A stretch of 64,000 nucleotides of DNA from Citrobacter amalonaticus. Its GTDB lineage: Bacteria > Pseudomonadota > Gammaproteobacteria > Enterobacterales > Enterobacteriaceae. Below the pieces are notes generated by a model, which saw only the letters and a program-made list of their open reading frames with translations, was not told the origin of the DNA and searched no databases. The stretch is from assembly GCF_018252635.1 (NCBI RefSeq), contig NZ_JAGTXM010000001.1:620122-684121 (forward strand), given 5' to 3'. The translations under genes were made by a program, and so were the position numbers. Below are positions 8,595 to 16,194 of this stretch, one piece after another; position 1 is the first letter of the stretch, and each line of letters opens with the position of its first letter.

Positions 8595-9659
8595 CTATTG
8601 CAGATTTTTTTCTTTCAGGAACTGACTCACCAAATCAGCAATCTGCACATTGTTGAGATCAGAGAACGGGAAGTGGGTATTCCCTTTAATTCCCACTTCT
8701 GGCAGATGTGTCACAGTCACATCCCCGCCATGCTTGTTCACCACATCACGCCACTCGCGAGCCATCGCCAGACGTACACGCCAGCTGTCCTGCGCGGGCA
8801 TGGCGACAGGTTTATCCGGTATGTTATCGCCGTAAATAATCAGAATCGGGATTTTGGTCAGAGCCATAAACTGCTCCATCGGCACCGGCTCACCCTTCAG
8901 CGTGTCAAACGCGCTTGGCATAGGGGCAGGGAGTTCTTTTTCCGGGAAGACAAAGCTGCTGCCTGGCTCGAAGGCGATAATGGCTTTGACCTTGTCATTT
9001 TTCATCGCCGTGTACCAGCCCGGCCCGCCACCCTGAGAGTGGGTGAAGAGGATTGCCGGGCCGGATTTATCCACGACGGCAGACATTGCATCAGAGATAA
9101 CATTGATATCAAACGGCCCGGTGTTCGGGGTCATCTGACGGAAATACTGATTCAGTGCTTCTTTGTCGTGAGAGAACTGAACGCCCTTAAAATACTCTGG
9201 CCACACGCCAACGCGGAACTGGTTGAACCACATCTGTTCATCCGGTTTAGGCGTAACCGTACCTTCTACCGTCGTGCGCCCGGCGCTGCCCCGGCGTGGC
9301 TGATCGACAAGATAGGTTGAGAACCCGCGACGCAGGAAGATATTCTGGAACCCTTCGCGACCATCCGGGGTGCTTTCCCAGGTACGGGAGAACTGACCAG
9401 CGCCGTGCAGCATGACGATAGGGTATTTATGCGGATTCTCCGGGATTTGGTAGAACACTGAGGCATGATCGCCGTGCCAGGTTTGGCCAGCTGAATCCAG
9501 CGGCTTTTTCGCGTCAAATGTTCCTGGTGCGGTGATGATGGTGCCACCAGCAGAAAAGCTTCCCTGTTCCTGAATGACCAGCGGCTCGGCGTATACCGAC
9601 TGAGCCACCAGACCACCCGCCACCACGCAGATGGCCAGCGTTTTTAAGACAGTCTTCAA
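8595..9659 (-). CDS. Exported alpha/beta hydrolase (esterase-like, Ser nucleophile)
   Basis: This 354-residue protein has a clear signal peptide (MKTVLKTLAICVVAGG...SVYA-EP). The hydrolase core has an HGAG oxyanion segment, a THSQGG nucleophile elbow (serine) and a GNTHFPFSD region that supplies the likely catalytic His. It differs from the other two exported hydrolases of the window, which use cysteine, and is longer before the HGAG motif. Substrate unknown. It lies downstream of the cupin-CMD pair on the same strand, but 138 bp of non-coding sequence separates them and no palindrome of the two-component regulon is seen before it. Confidence 0.85.
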   Translation of the reverse strand: MKTVLKTLAICVVAGGLVAQSVYAEPLVIQEQGSFSAGGTIITAPGTFDAKKPLDSAGQTWHGDHASVFYQIPENPHKYPIVMLHGAGQFSRTWESTPDGREGFQNIFLRRGFSTYLVDQPRRGSAGRTTVEGTVTPKPDEQMWFNQFRVGVWPEYFKGVQFSHDKEALNQYFRQMTPNTGPFDINVISDAMSAVVDKSGPAILFTHSQGGGPGWYTAMKNDKVKAIIAFEPGSSFVFPEKELPAPMPSAFDTLKGEPVPMEQFMALTKIPILIIYGDNIPDKPVAMPAQDSWRVRLAMAREWRDVVNKHGGDVTVTHLPEVGIKGNTHFPFSDLNNVQIADLVSQFLKEKNLQ

Positions 9660-9797
9660 GATTACATCCTCTGTTATGTTTGCCGTTCAATCATATCTGA
9701 GTTGCCAGCGTGAATTATTTAGCACCCCTGATTGCCCTTATTTGGCAGACTCATGAATGCGGACGATTAGCCGCGTATCGTCTCTGATCAACTTACC

Positions 9798-10559
9798 TTA
9801 TTTGCTATCGAGCGCCTGTTGCAGAGCCTTTTCAGCTCGCGTTGCTGCATCATTTTGGCCATGTTCACGCAGAACCAGTGCCAGCTGGCGCAGCTGCTCT
9901 GCCGTCAGGCCGACCCGCATGCTTGCTCGTGTATGCGATAACAGCTGGGCTTCGACGCCCGGCGTGGCCGCTAATGCGCCAACCGTTGCCAGTTCGCGGC
10001 TTTGCCAGTCGAGGTTATCGCGGGCGAAAATGTCGCCGAAAAGGTGCGTTTGCAGGAACTGGTTAATCACCGGGGCAAAATCAAACAGCGGGCCCTGGAC
10101 GGGAGCGCCTGAGATTTTTGTCTGGTTTGCGGTACCGACACGGCGAAGCTCATCTCCGACAGGGATCGGGGCAACCGGTTCTTTACCCTCAACGTCTTTG
10201 ATACCACGTTGTTGACGTGCTTCGACGACCTTCATCAGTTCGCTAAGCGCATTCAGACTACGGGGAAAGCCTGTGTAGGCATAAAGCTGGACGAGAATCT
10301 CTTTGGTTTCGTTTATCGTGAGTCCGGCATCCAGTCCCTGATTCAGGGCTGCATTCAGCTTATCCATCTGACTGCTGGCCATCGATGCCGCAATCAACGG
10401 GATGGCCTGCTGGCGGGCTGACAGCGTATCTGAAACCTTTTGTTCGTGGTTCATGTCTGAGGTTCCTTTATCGACGGGGGCAGCATTTGCCGCGAGGCCA
10501 AAACCAAAGGTCAGCAGTACAGCTGCCGCTAATGCTTTAATGGGCGTGGTATTGTTCAT
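9798..10559 (-). CDS. Exported carboxymuconolactone-decarboxylase family protein
   Basis: This 253-residue protein has a signal peptide (MNNTTPIKALAAAVLL...ANA-AP). Two CMD-like halves follow: a first with LNAALNQGLDAGLTINETKE, LYAYTGFPRSLNAL, and a second with SRELATVGALAA, HTRASMRVGL. No CxxC is present, so it is not an AhpD-type peroxidase. Its start overlaps the end of the upstream cupin gene by 23 bp, which implies translational coupling and joint function outside the cytoplasm. Cupin-plus-CMD pairs are common in bacteria, but the reaction is not established. It is predicted to be co-controlled through the palindrome at 11098. Confidence 0.85.
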   Translation of the reverse strand: MNNTTPIKALAAAVLLTFGFGLAANAAPVDKGTSDMNHEQKVSDTLSARQQAIPLIAASMASSQMDKLNAALNQGLDAGLTINETKEILVQLYAYTGFPRSLNALSELMKVVEARQQRGIKDVEGKEPVAPIPVGDELRRVGTANQTKISGAPVQGPLFDFAPVINQFLQTHLFGDIFARDNLDWQSRELATVGALAATPGVEAQLLSHTRASMRVGLTAEQLRQLALVLREHGQNDAATRAEKALQQALDSK

Positions 10560-11016
10560 CTGTCACTTTCTCCTTCCAGTTAACGCTTTTGCCATCCACA
10601 ATCCCGGTTATTGCCAGATGCGTCATCGCGCTGCCGGGTGCCGCCCCGTGCCAGTGTTTGACGCCCGCCGGGCAAGAGACAACGTCACCGGCGCGGATAA
10701 CCTGCACCGGCTGGCCTTCTTGTTGGGTAAGCCCTACACCCGAGGTCACAATCAGCCGCTGACCTGCCGGATGCGTATGCCAGGCGGAACGGGCTCCAGG
10801 CTCAAAGGTGACATAAGCCCCGGAAACAGGGATGTCGCTATCTGGCTTGAAGAGAGGATCAACCCGGACGCGACCGGTAAAGTTCTCGGCGGGCCCATAT
10901 ACCGTGTTCTGACTTCCTGCGGGGGCGATATGGACAGCGAGATTTTGCTCCGCTGCCCAGGATGAAAATGCGAATAGGGGCAGTAATAGCCCGAGATAAC
11001 GTAAATGTCTGATCAT
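10537..11016 (-). CDS. Exported cupin-domain protein
   Basis: This 159-residue protein has a signal peptide (MIRHLRYLGLLLPLFAFSSWA-AE). A single small cupin domain carries the metal-binding pattern WHTHPAGQRLIV...G (His-His-Gln-rich first motif) and a second motif PAGVKHWHGA. It probably binds a divalent metal in the periplasm. First gene of a two-gene unit with the CMD gene, whose start it overlaps. A regulator-type palindrome stands 82 bp upstream of the ATG. The exact catalytic role is unknown; quercetinase- or isomerase-like chemistry cannot be decided from sequence. Confidence 0.85.
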   Translation of the reverse strand: MIRHLRYLGLLLPLFAFSSWAAEQNLAVHIAPAGSQNTVYGPAENFTGRVRVDPLFKPDSDIPVSGAYVTFEPGARSAWHTHPAGQRLIVTSGVGLTQQEGQPVQVIRAGDVVSCPAGVKHWHGAAPGSAMTHLAITGIVDGKSVNWKEKVTDEQYHAH

Positions 11017-11058
11017 GCAAAGCGTCCTTATCTACGATGATGGGGAGGGTCTGCAATG

Positions 11059-11113
11059 ATTCTAATCAGAGTGACATGTCGTCAGACTGACGCCAGCCTG
11101 ACAATTCTGTCAG
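11059..11113 (-). promoter_or_regulatory. Two-component regulon promoter of the cupin-CMD operon
   Basis: Read on the minus strand: the palindrome CTGACAGAATTGTCAG (11113-11098), 6 nt, GTCAG, 23 nt, then AGAAT within a TAGAAT -10. The order and distances are identical to those before the flavodoxin and response-regulator genes. The core TGACA-N4-TGTCA resembles the CusR/HprR box known in E. coli. Confidence 0.75.
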
Positions 11114-11120
11114 TTAACTC

Positions 11121-11813
11121 CTATTGTGGTGGCATCGCTTTGCATTTTCTAAATATAAAAAACCAAAGCAAAAGGCGCGTCATTAATGCAAATAAAACAA
11201 TAATGGACAGGTAGCGGAAATAAAAAAGGAGGGCAGATTCATCGTAATCGAAAAAGGAGAAGTCGACCTTCATCAGCAAATAATCGATATAGTCCTGGCT
11301 CAGTAATCCGTACAATCCCAGTAGTGCGATGAGCGAAAAAACACCTGGCATAATGATATTTGCAAGGTGTGAGTTGCCGGATATGCTCAGGAACCGGCAG
11401 AAAAACGTTGCCAACATTTTCCAGTGCAACCCGATATGCAGCGCCAGAATGAGCATTCCCCAGTGGACCGACGTCATGTGTACTTTTCTGACCCAGTTCG
11501 CCGGGTTGTGGAATGGCAGCGCCAGAAAAATATGTCGGGACAGCATCATGCCAGAGACAATAGCGGTCAGGATGACAACGAAGGTCACTGCGTTAATGAC
11601 CCTGTTAACTCTCTGCATCGTTAACGGAATATTCGGTGACAGTGACCATAGTCGATGTCGGTTAAGGTATAAATGCAACATAATGAGCAGCGTAAAAATA
11701 ATCCCCGCCCATTCATGCACGAATTCACCGTGAAGATGAAATCCCATCAGTACCAGCAGAAGTAATGTCATCAGCGTATCCTGCATGACCTGGAAAATAT
11801 AAATTTTCTTCAT
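11121..11813 (-). CDS. DUF4405 membrane protein (flavinylation-associated cytochrome type)
   Basis: This 230-residue integral membrane protein has about six hydrophobic segments. It is rich in membrane-embedded histidines: GFHLHGEFVHEW, LHLYLNRHRLW, VHMTSVHWGMLILALHIGLHW. These paired histidines fit b-type haem ligation as in DUF4405, a family linked to electron transfer to extracytoplasmic flavoproteins. It starts 9 bp after the stop of the exported flavodoxin gene, so the pair is an operon. The simplest reading is a membrane cytochrome that passes electrons across the membrane to the periplasmic flavodoxin (inference). Confidence 0.75.
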   Translation of the reverse strand: MKKIYIFQVMQDTLMTLLLLVLMGFHLHGEFVHEWAGIIFTLLIMLHLYLNRHRLWSLSPNIPLTMQRVNRVINAVTFVVILTAIVSGMMLSRHIFLALPFHNPANWVRKVHMTSVHWGMLILALHIGLHWKMLATFFCRFLSISGNSHLANIIMPGVFSLIALLGLYGLLSQDYIDYLLMKVDFSFFDYDESALLFYFRYLSIIVLFALMTRLLLWFFIFRKCKAMPPQ

Positions 11814-11822
11814 GCCGATGGG

Positions 11823-12479
11823 TTAACGCTGCGGCTGAACTTGTTTTACCCATTGTTCAACCTGCGCGGGTACGTCAGGGCCTGAAACATCATTGCGCGA
11901 GATCGAGAGCGCACGAGTGACTAACCTGGCCTGCGGCTGCATGCGGGATATTTGTCGCAGGGAGTCGGCTAACTGGCTACCGCCATGGGTGGTAAAGGGA
12001 ATGACCGTTTTACCGGCAAAGTCATTTTGCTCAAAAAGGCTATATATCACCATTGGCATGGTATACCACCAGATGGGATAACCAACGTAAATGGTATCGT
12101 AATTGCTGAGGTCGGGGAGTGGCGTTTTAAGTGATGGCCTGGCGTTAGTTTGCTGCTCCTTTTCGGCAACCCGTAACAGTGCATCATGCTGGCGAGGGTA
12201 GGGGGGGGCGGTTTCAATGCGATACAGGTCTCCGCGAGTCTGCTTTTGAATCAGCTGCGCAACAAACTGCGTGCTGCCGGTCTCTGGCGTGTATTTTTGT
12301 AATACGCTGGCCCCGGAAAAACCGTCCACGGCATCGGGCTTCATTTCCTCGGGCTGGGAAAACCAGATTATCAGCGTGCGGGACGGTGTGGATGAATTCT
12401 CTGCGGCGAACGCGGGATGTCCCAAAAGCCCCATGACCATCATTGCCAGAAACCCGCTAAATACCTTTCTTATTCTCAC
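11823..12479 (-). CDS. Exported flavodoxin-family protein
   Basis: The 218-residue protein starts at a GTG (12479) preceded by AAGGAAACA. A signal peptide (MRIRKVFSGFLAMMVMGLLG...AFA-AE) precedes a flavodoxin-like domain: LIIWFSQPEE at the phosphate-loop position, YDTIYVGYPIWWYTMPM, and PFTTHGGSQLADSL. These match the long-chain flavodoxin group that often has signal peptides. FMN binding in the periplasm is expected. First gene of an operon with the DUF4405 cytochrome. The palindrome at 12560-12575, inside the end of the kinase gene, stands 81 bp before the start codon. Confidence 0.85.
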   Translation of the reverse strand: MRIRKVFSGFLAMMVMGLLGHPAFAAENSSTPSRTLIIWFSQPEEMKPDAVDGFSGASVLQKYTPETGSTQFVAQLIQKQTRGDLYRIETAPPYPRQHDALLRVAEKEQQTNARPSLKTPLPDLSNYDTIYVGYPIWWYTMPMVIYSLFEQNDFAGKTVIPFTTHGGSQLADSLRQISRMQPQARLVTRALSISRNDVSGPDVPAQVEQWVKQVQPQR

Positions 12480-12520
12480 TGTTTCCTTCCTTTAATCAGC
12501 CGTTGTGAGTCTTGGCAGTG

Positions 12521-12575
12521 ATTCTGGCGCAGGTAGCCTGACATCAGACTGACGGCTCTCTGACAATTTTGTCAG
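12521..12575 (-). promoter_or_regulatory. Two-component regulon promoter of the flavodoxin-DUF4405 operon
   Basis: On the minus strand: CTGACAAAATTGTCAG (12575-12560), 6 nt, GTCAG, 23 nt, AGAAT (-10 CAGAAT). This is the same geometry as the cupin and response-regulator promoters. The palindrome is embedded in the last codons of the histidine kinase gene, so this promoter overlaps coding DNA. Confidence 0.75.
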
Positions 12576-14001
12576 CAGGCATAGAGGGAAGACGCTCTGA
12601 CATGGGTTCCTTTGTGCGGATAGGGGCAGGCTGTTTAGCAAACGTCAGCCCAAAGGTATTGCTACCGTTTTCACTACGCGCAAAGACATCCCCCCGGTGC
12701 ATAATGGCGACGGCGCGGACGATCGACAGGCCCAGCCCATGGTGGGTATCACTTCTCGCCCGGGAGGTGTCAACGCGATAGAACCGCTCGAAAAGCCGGT
12801 GTAGGTGTTCTGGTGCTATTGGATCGCCCGGATTTGACACTTCAACACAGGCCTGATGACCTTTTTCGCTTAACCGCACCGTAACCGTACTATTGGACGG
12901 CGAATGCCTTGCGCTGTTTTCCAGTAAATTAGCCAGTGAGCGGTGGAACAGTCGCCGATCGATGTGCGCGGTGACATCTCCCTCTACATCCAGGGAAAGC
13001 TGTTTTTCAGCAAAAGAAGGTTCCACATACTCCGCTGTTTTCAGGGTTTCTTCTCGCAGGGACACCTTAGTCAGCTGGGACGCATGTTCACCCGCGTGGG
13101 CATGGGACAGGAACAGCATGTCGTTAACGATAGACGTCATGCGTTCGAGTTCTTCCAGATTGGAACCCAATAATTCTTCCAGTTCCTCATGCGAGCGTCG
13201 GCGCGAGAGACCCAGTTGCGTCTGGCCGATAAGGTTGGTCAGCGGGGTACGGAGTTCATGCGCAACATCGGCGTTAAAACTGTCGAGCTGACGCCAGGCG
13301 ATTTCCTGACGTTCTAACACGCCATTAAATGATGACGCCAGTTGCTGCAGCTCTTCGGGCAACGCGCGGGTATTCAGGCGCTGGCCATGATCACCCGGTG
13401 CAAGCTGCTGGGCCTCTTTACTGAGTGCTCCAACGGGACGAAGACCGATCCTTGATACGATGTATCCCAGCAAGGCGACAATCACCACGCCCAGCGCGGC
13501 TATGATGAGCAGCGTCCGGGTGAAGGCATTCAGTGTGCCCATATACGGCGTGGAGTCGATGGCAACGATATAGCGCAGCTCAGGCCTTTCACCGTTGGCG
13601 GGGATAGTTTTCACTAACAGAAACAGCGAGCATGCGCCTTCCGATGCGCCGGGCACTTTATTAAAGCCCTCCTGCAAAGAAGACCACTGAACACCCACCG
13701 GTGGTGTTCCCCCCATGCTAAAGCGTGGGTTATCGCTCACTATCCAGTAGCGAACGCGTTCACCTTCAGAATTGGTTAATACAGTGAATTTATTGGCCAA
13801 CGTCGACCAGCCGTCAGCCGAGGTTCTGGCGGTGATCCACGGGCTCATTAATGATTCACGGAATAACAATTCGTTGTGCATCTGCCTTTGCAAAGAGTCA
13901 TGCAAAGAGCTTCTGAGCAGGATGCCGATAACGGACACAATCAGCAGCGCGGATAAGGCAAACATCAGCGCCAGGTGAACGGAGATGGAACGCTCAGGCA
14001 T
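12544..14001 (-). CDS. Sensor histidine kinase, CusS/HprS-like
   Basis: The protein has 485 residues from the ATG at 14001, chosen because AAGGAG lies 6 nt upstream and the protein then starts MPERSISVHLALMF; a GTG at 14016 is less likely. Order: TM1 (about 8-30), a periplasmic sensor domain of about 130 residues, TM2, HAMP, the dimerisation domain with phospho-acceptor His in NADVAHELRTPLTNL, the N box LLENSARHSP, and GLGLSIVRA. The architecture is that of heavy-metal sensor kinases such as CusS, or HprS, which senses peroxide/HOCl. The ligand here is unknown. It lies 14 bp after its response regulator gene, in one operon. Confidence 0.9.
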   Translation of the reverse strand: MPERSISVHLALMFALSALLIVSVIGILLRSSLHDSLQRQMHNELLFRESLMSPWITARTSADGWSTLANKFTVLTNSEGERVRYWIVSDNPRFSMGGTPPVGVQWSSLQEGFNKVPGASEGACSLFLLVKTIPANGERPELRYIVAIDSTPYMGTLNAFTRTLLIIAALGVVIVALLGYIVSRIGLRPVGALSKEAQQLAPGDHGQRLNTRALPEELQQLASSFNGVLERQEIAWRQLDSFNADVAHELRTPLTNLIGQTQLGLSRRRSHEELEELLGSNLEELERMTSIVNDMLFLSHAHAGEHASQLTKVSLREETLKTAEYVEPSFAEKQLSLDVEGDVTAHIDRRLFHRSLANLLENSARHSPSNSTVTVRLSEKGHQACVEVSNPGDPIAPEHLHRLFERFYRVDTSRARSDTHHGLGLSIVRAVAIMHRGDVFARSENGSNTFGLTFAKQPAPIRTKEPMSERLPSMPADKIVREPSV

Positions 14002-14015
14002 GCTTATCTCCTTCA

Positions 14016-14696
14016 CTATTCTGACCGGACTTCAAGGACATACCCCATGCCACGAACGGTATGCAGCAGTTTGACGTCGAACGGCGCATCCACTTTGGCT
14101 CGCAGGCGTTTAATGGCCACTTCAACCACGTTGGCATCGCTATCAAAGTTCATGTCCCATATCTGCTCAGCTATCATCATCTTTGACAGAATCTCCCCCT
14201 GATGCCGGGCCAAAAGGCTCAGCAGGGAAAACTCTTTCGCAGTGAGTTCCAGTCGCGTTCCGGCGCGAAATACCCGGCGAGCCAGCAGGTCGAGATGCAG
14301 ATCGTGAATTTGCAGTTGGGTGATGTCCGCGCCATCCGTAGCGCGGCGACGCACCAGTGCCTGAATACGCGCCACCAGCTCAATAAGCGAGAAGGGCTTG
14401 GGGAGGTAATCATCCGCGCCAAGGCGAAGCCCTTTAACGCGTTCATCGACAGAGCCGCGAGCCGAGAGCATCAGCACCGGCGTCTGTTTGGCTGCTCGCA
14501 CACCCTCAAGTACCCGGTAACCATCCATCCCCGGCAGCATCACATCCAGTATTATCGCGTCGTAGTCGAACTCCAGCGCGTAATGAAGACCTTCAGCTCC
14601 GTCTGCAGAGACATCCACCGTAAATCCGGACTCACTCAACGCGCGGTTGAGATAGGTTGACGTTTTTTCTTCATCTTCGACTAACAACAGGCGCAT
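14016..14696 (-). CDS. OmpR-family response regulator, CusR/HprR-like
   Basis: This 226-residue protein has a receiver domain ([11 protein letters not shown]; phospho-acceptor Asp in [13 protein letters not shown]; Lys in [11 protein letters not shown]). The winged-helix domain follows ([43 protein letters not shown]). The recognition-helix region NFDSD.N.V.VA.KRLR is almost that of CusR and HprR. In E. coli these bind TGACA-N4-TGTCA type boxes, and such boxes stand in front of four transcription units here, including its own. Direct control of those units is a strong inference. Confidence 0.92.
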   Translation of the reverse strand: MRLLLVEDEEKTSTYLNRALSESGFTVDVSADGAEGLHYALEFDYDAIILDVMLPGMDGYRVLEGVRAAKQTPVLMLSARGSVDERVKGLRLGADDYLPKPFSLIELVARIQALVRRRATDGADITQLQIHDLHLDLLARRVFRAGTRLELTAKEFSLLSLLARHQGEILSKMMIAEQIWDMNFDSDANVVEVAIKRLRAKVDAPFDVKLLHTVRGMGYVLEVRSE

Positions 14697-14760
14697 AACG
14701 GGACTTCCTCTTAACTTTTCAACGGTGCTTCAATGCCTGAACAACCCTGTTACTGAGACC

Positions 14761-14815
14761 ATTCTGCCCTCTGATTGCCAACATAAAGCTGACGGTTACC
14801 TGACAGCGTTGTCAG
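14761..14815 (-). promoter_or_regulatory. Autoregulatory promoter of the two-component operon
   Basis: On the minus strand: CTGACAACGCTGTCAG (14815-14800), 6 nt, GTCAG, 23 nt, AGAAT (-10 CAGAAT ending at 14761). This matches the spacing of the two other regulon promoters exactly. Confidence 0.75.
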
Positions 14816-14841
14816 AAACACCTACCTATCCCAGTCTGTTC

Positions 14842-14896
14842 CTGACAAAAATGTTATTTCCCTGTCACGATGCTGACAGCCCTCTCCGCCTACTCT
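14842..14896 (+). promoter_or_regulatory. Degenerate copy of the regulon promoter before the exported hydrolase
   Basis: TGACA-N4-TGTTA (14843-14856, one mismatch from a perfect dyad) is followed after 6 nt by GTCAC. At the position equivalent to the -10 lies TACTCT (14891-14896). The spacing equals that of the three better copies, but this orientation serves the gene at 14958. Confidence 0.55.
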
Positions 14897-14957
14897 GAGC
14901 CTGCAAATTTGATTCTGCGAGCCTGTATAACCAGGCTGACACTCATCGGGAGAGACC

Positions 14958-16007
14958 ATGAAATTCACGCTTATCAGTGCAATGCTACTCACGGCAATGG
15001 CCGGGATGACCTCAGTCAATGCGGCTGATTACAAACAAAACCCTTTCACACTGGCCTATGACGGTGCCATCACCGAGAACGTCAAAGGCAAGGTCAACAT
15101 TCATCCGGTAAAATACGATCTGCATGGCATTCAGATTGCCGCGAATGTCTATACCCCTGCTAACTACGATCCCGCCCAAAAATACCCTGCGGTGGTGGTT
15201 GCACATCCCAATGGCGGCGTAAAAGAACAGGTCGCCGGGTTGTATGCCCAGCGTCTCGCCGAACAGGGCTACATCTCTATCACCGCCGATGCGGCTTATC
15301 AGGGGGCCAGCGGCGGAATGCCACGCAGCGTGGATAAACCCGCTAATCGCATTGAGGATATCCATGGCATGGCTGACTACATTAGCCAGTATCCCGGTGT
15401 CGATACCGCCCGCCTCGGTCTGCTGGGTATTTGCGGTGGCGGCGGTTATTCACTGGTTGCGGCTGAAACTGACAAGCGGTTCAAATCAATAGCAACCATC
15501 AGCATGTTTAATTCAGGCCTTGTGCGGCGCAACGGTTTTCAGAATTCACAGCTGGATACTATCCAGCAGCGCCTTCAGCAAGCTTCTGACGCACGAGCTC
15601 AGGAAGCCGCCGGAGGCGAAGTGCTTTACTCCGGCGATGCCAACCTGACTGATGAACAGATTGCTAAATTACCTTTTGCCTTGTATCGCCAGGGCTACGA
15701 GTACTACTGGAAAACCCACGCCCACCCGAACTCCACGTTTAAATACACCACCAGCAGTCTTCTGGATTTGATGAGCTTTGACGTAACGGACCATATCAAT
15801 CTCATCAATAAACCACTGCTGATGATTGCCGGTACAAAAGCGGATACGCTCTATATGACTGAAGATGCGTTCGCGAAAGCCACCGGTACGAAGGACAAAG
15901 AACTCTTCCTGATCGATGGCGCTACTCATATCGAGACGTATTGGGTGCCAAAATACGTTGACCAGGCGATGCAAAAGTTAGACGTCTTCTTCGATAAGAA
16001 TATTTAG
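14958..16007 (+). CDS. Exported alpha/beta hydrolase, dienelactone-hydrolase-like (Cys nucleophile)
   Basis: The 349-residue protein follows a GGGAGA ribosome-binding site. Signal peptide MKFTLISAMLLTAMAGMTSVNA-AD. The hydrolase core has HPNGGVKEQ, the nucleophile elbow G-I-C-G-G-G (cysteine), an acid segment near AGTKADTLY and histidine in DGATHIETYW. It is a paralogue of the protein at 892-2028. It diverges from the two-component operon, and two regulator-type dyads lie between them. The substrate is unknown; the fold is often annotated as dienelactone hydrolase, but no dienelactone pathway genes are nearby. Confidence 0.87.
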   Translation: MKFTLISAMLLTAMAGMTSVNAADYKQNPFTLAYDGAITENVKGKVNIHPVKYDLHGIQIAANVYTPANYDPAQKYPAVVVAHPNGGVKEQVAGLYAQRLAEQGYISITADAAYQGASGGMPRSVDKPANRIEDIHGMADYISQYPGVDTARLGLLGICGGGGYSLVAAETDKRFKSIATISMFNSGLVRRNGFQNSQLDTIQQRLQQASDARAQEAAGGEVLYSGDANLTDEQIAKLPFALYRQGYEYYWKTHAHPNSTFKYTTSSLLDLMSFDVTDHINLINKPLLMIAGTKADTLYMTEDAFAKATGTKDKELFLIDGATHIETYWVPKYVDQAMQKLDVFFDKNI

Positions 16008-16023
16008 TTAGCCTCAAATGACG

Positions 16024-16044
16024 CCCCAGCCGCGCAGGCTGGGG
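16024..16044 (+). terminator. GC-rich hairpin after the hydrolase gene
   Basis: CCCCAGCC (16024-16031) and GGCTGGGG (16037-16044) form a strong 8-bp stem with a 5-nt loop. No T-run follows, so termination is likely but not certain. Confidence 0.5.
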
Positions 16045-16194
16045 TATACCTATCAGCTGTAGCCAGTTTCCGCTGTATTTCACATTCCATATTCACGCGA
16101 TATATCCAGATTAACGAAGTTGCGGTTAAAGATAATTACGCAGCCTGAATAGGCGCTATGAGTTAAATTCATAAACGTGGTGGATATGTGGTGG

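Noticed and set aside
8571-9320. 249-codon plus-strand open frame opposite the exported hydrolase
   Set aside because: It runs antisense to a gene with signal peptide and clear hydrolase motifs; its own composition (His/Arg-rich) is typical of a shadow frame.
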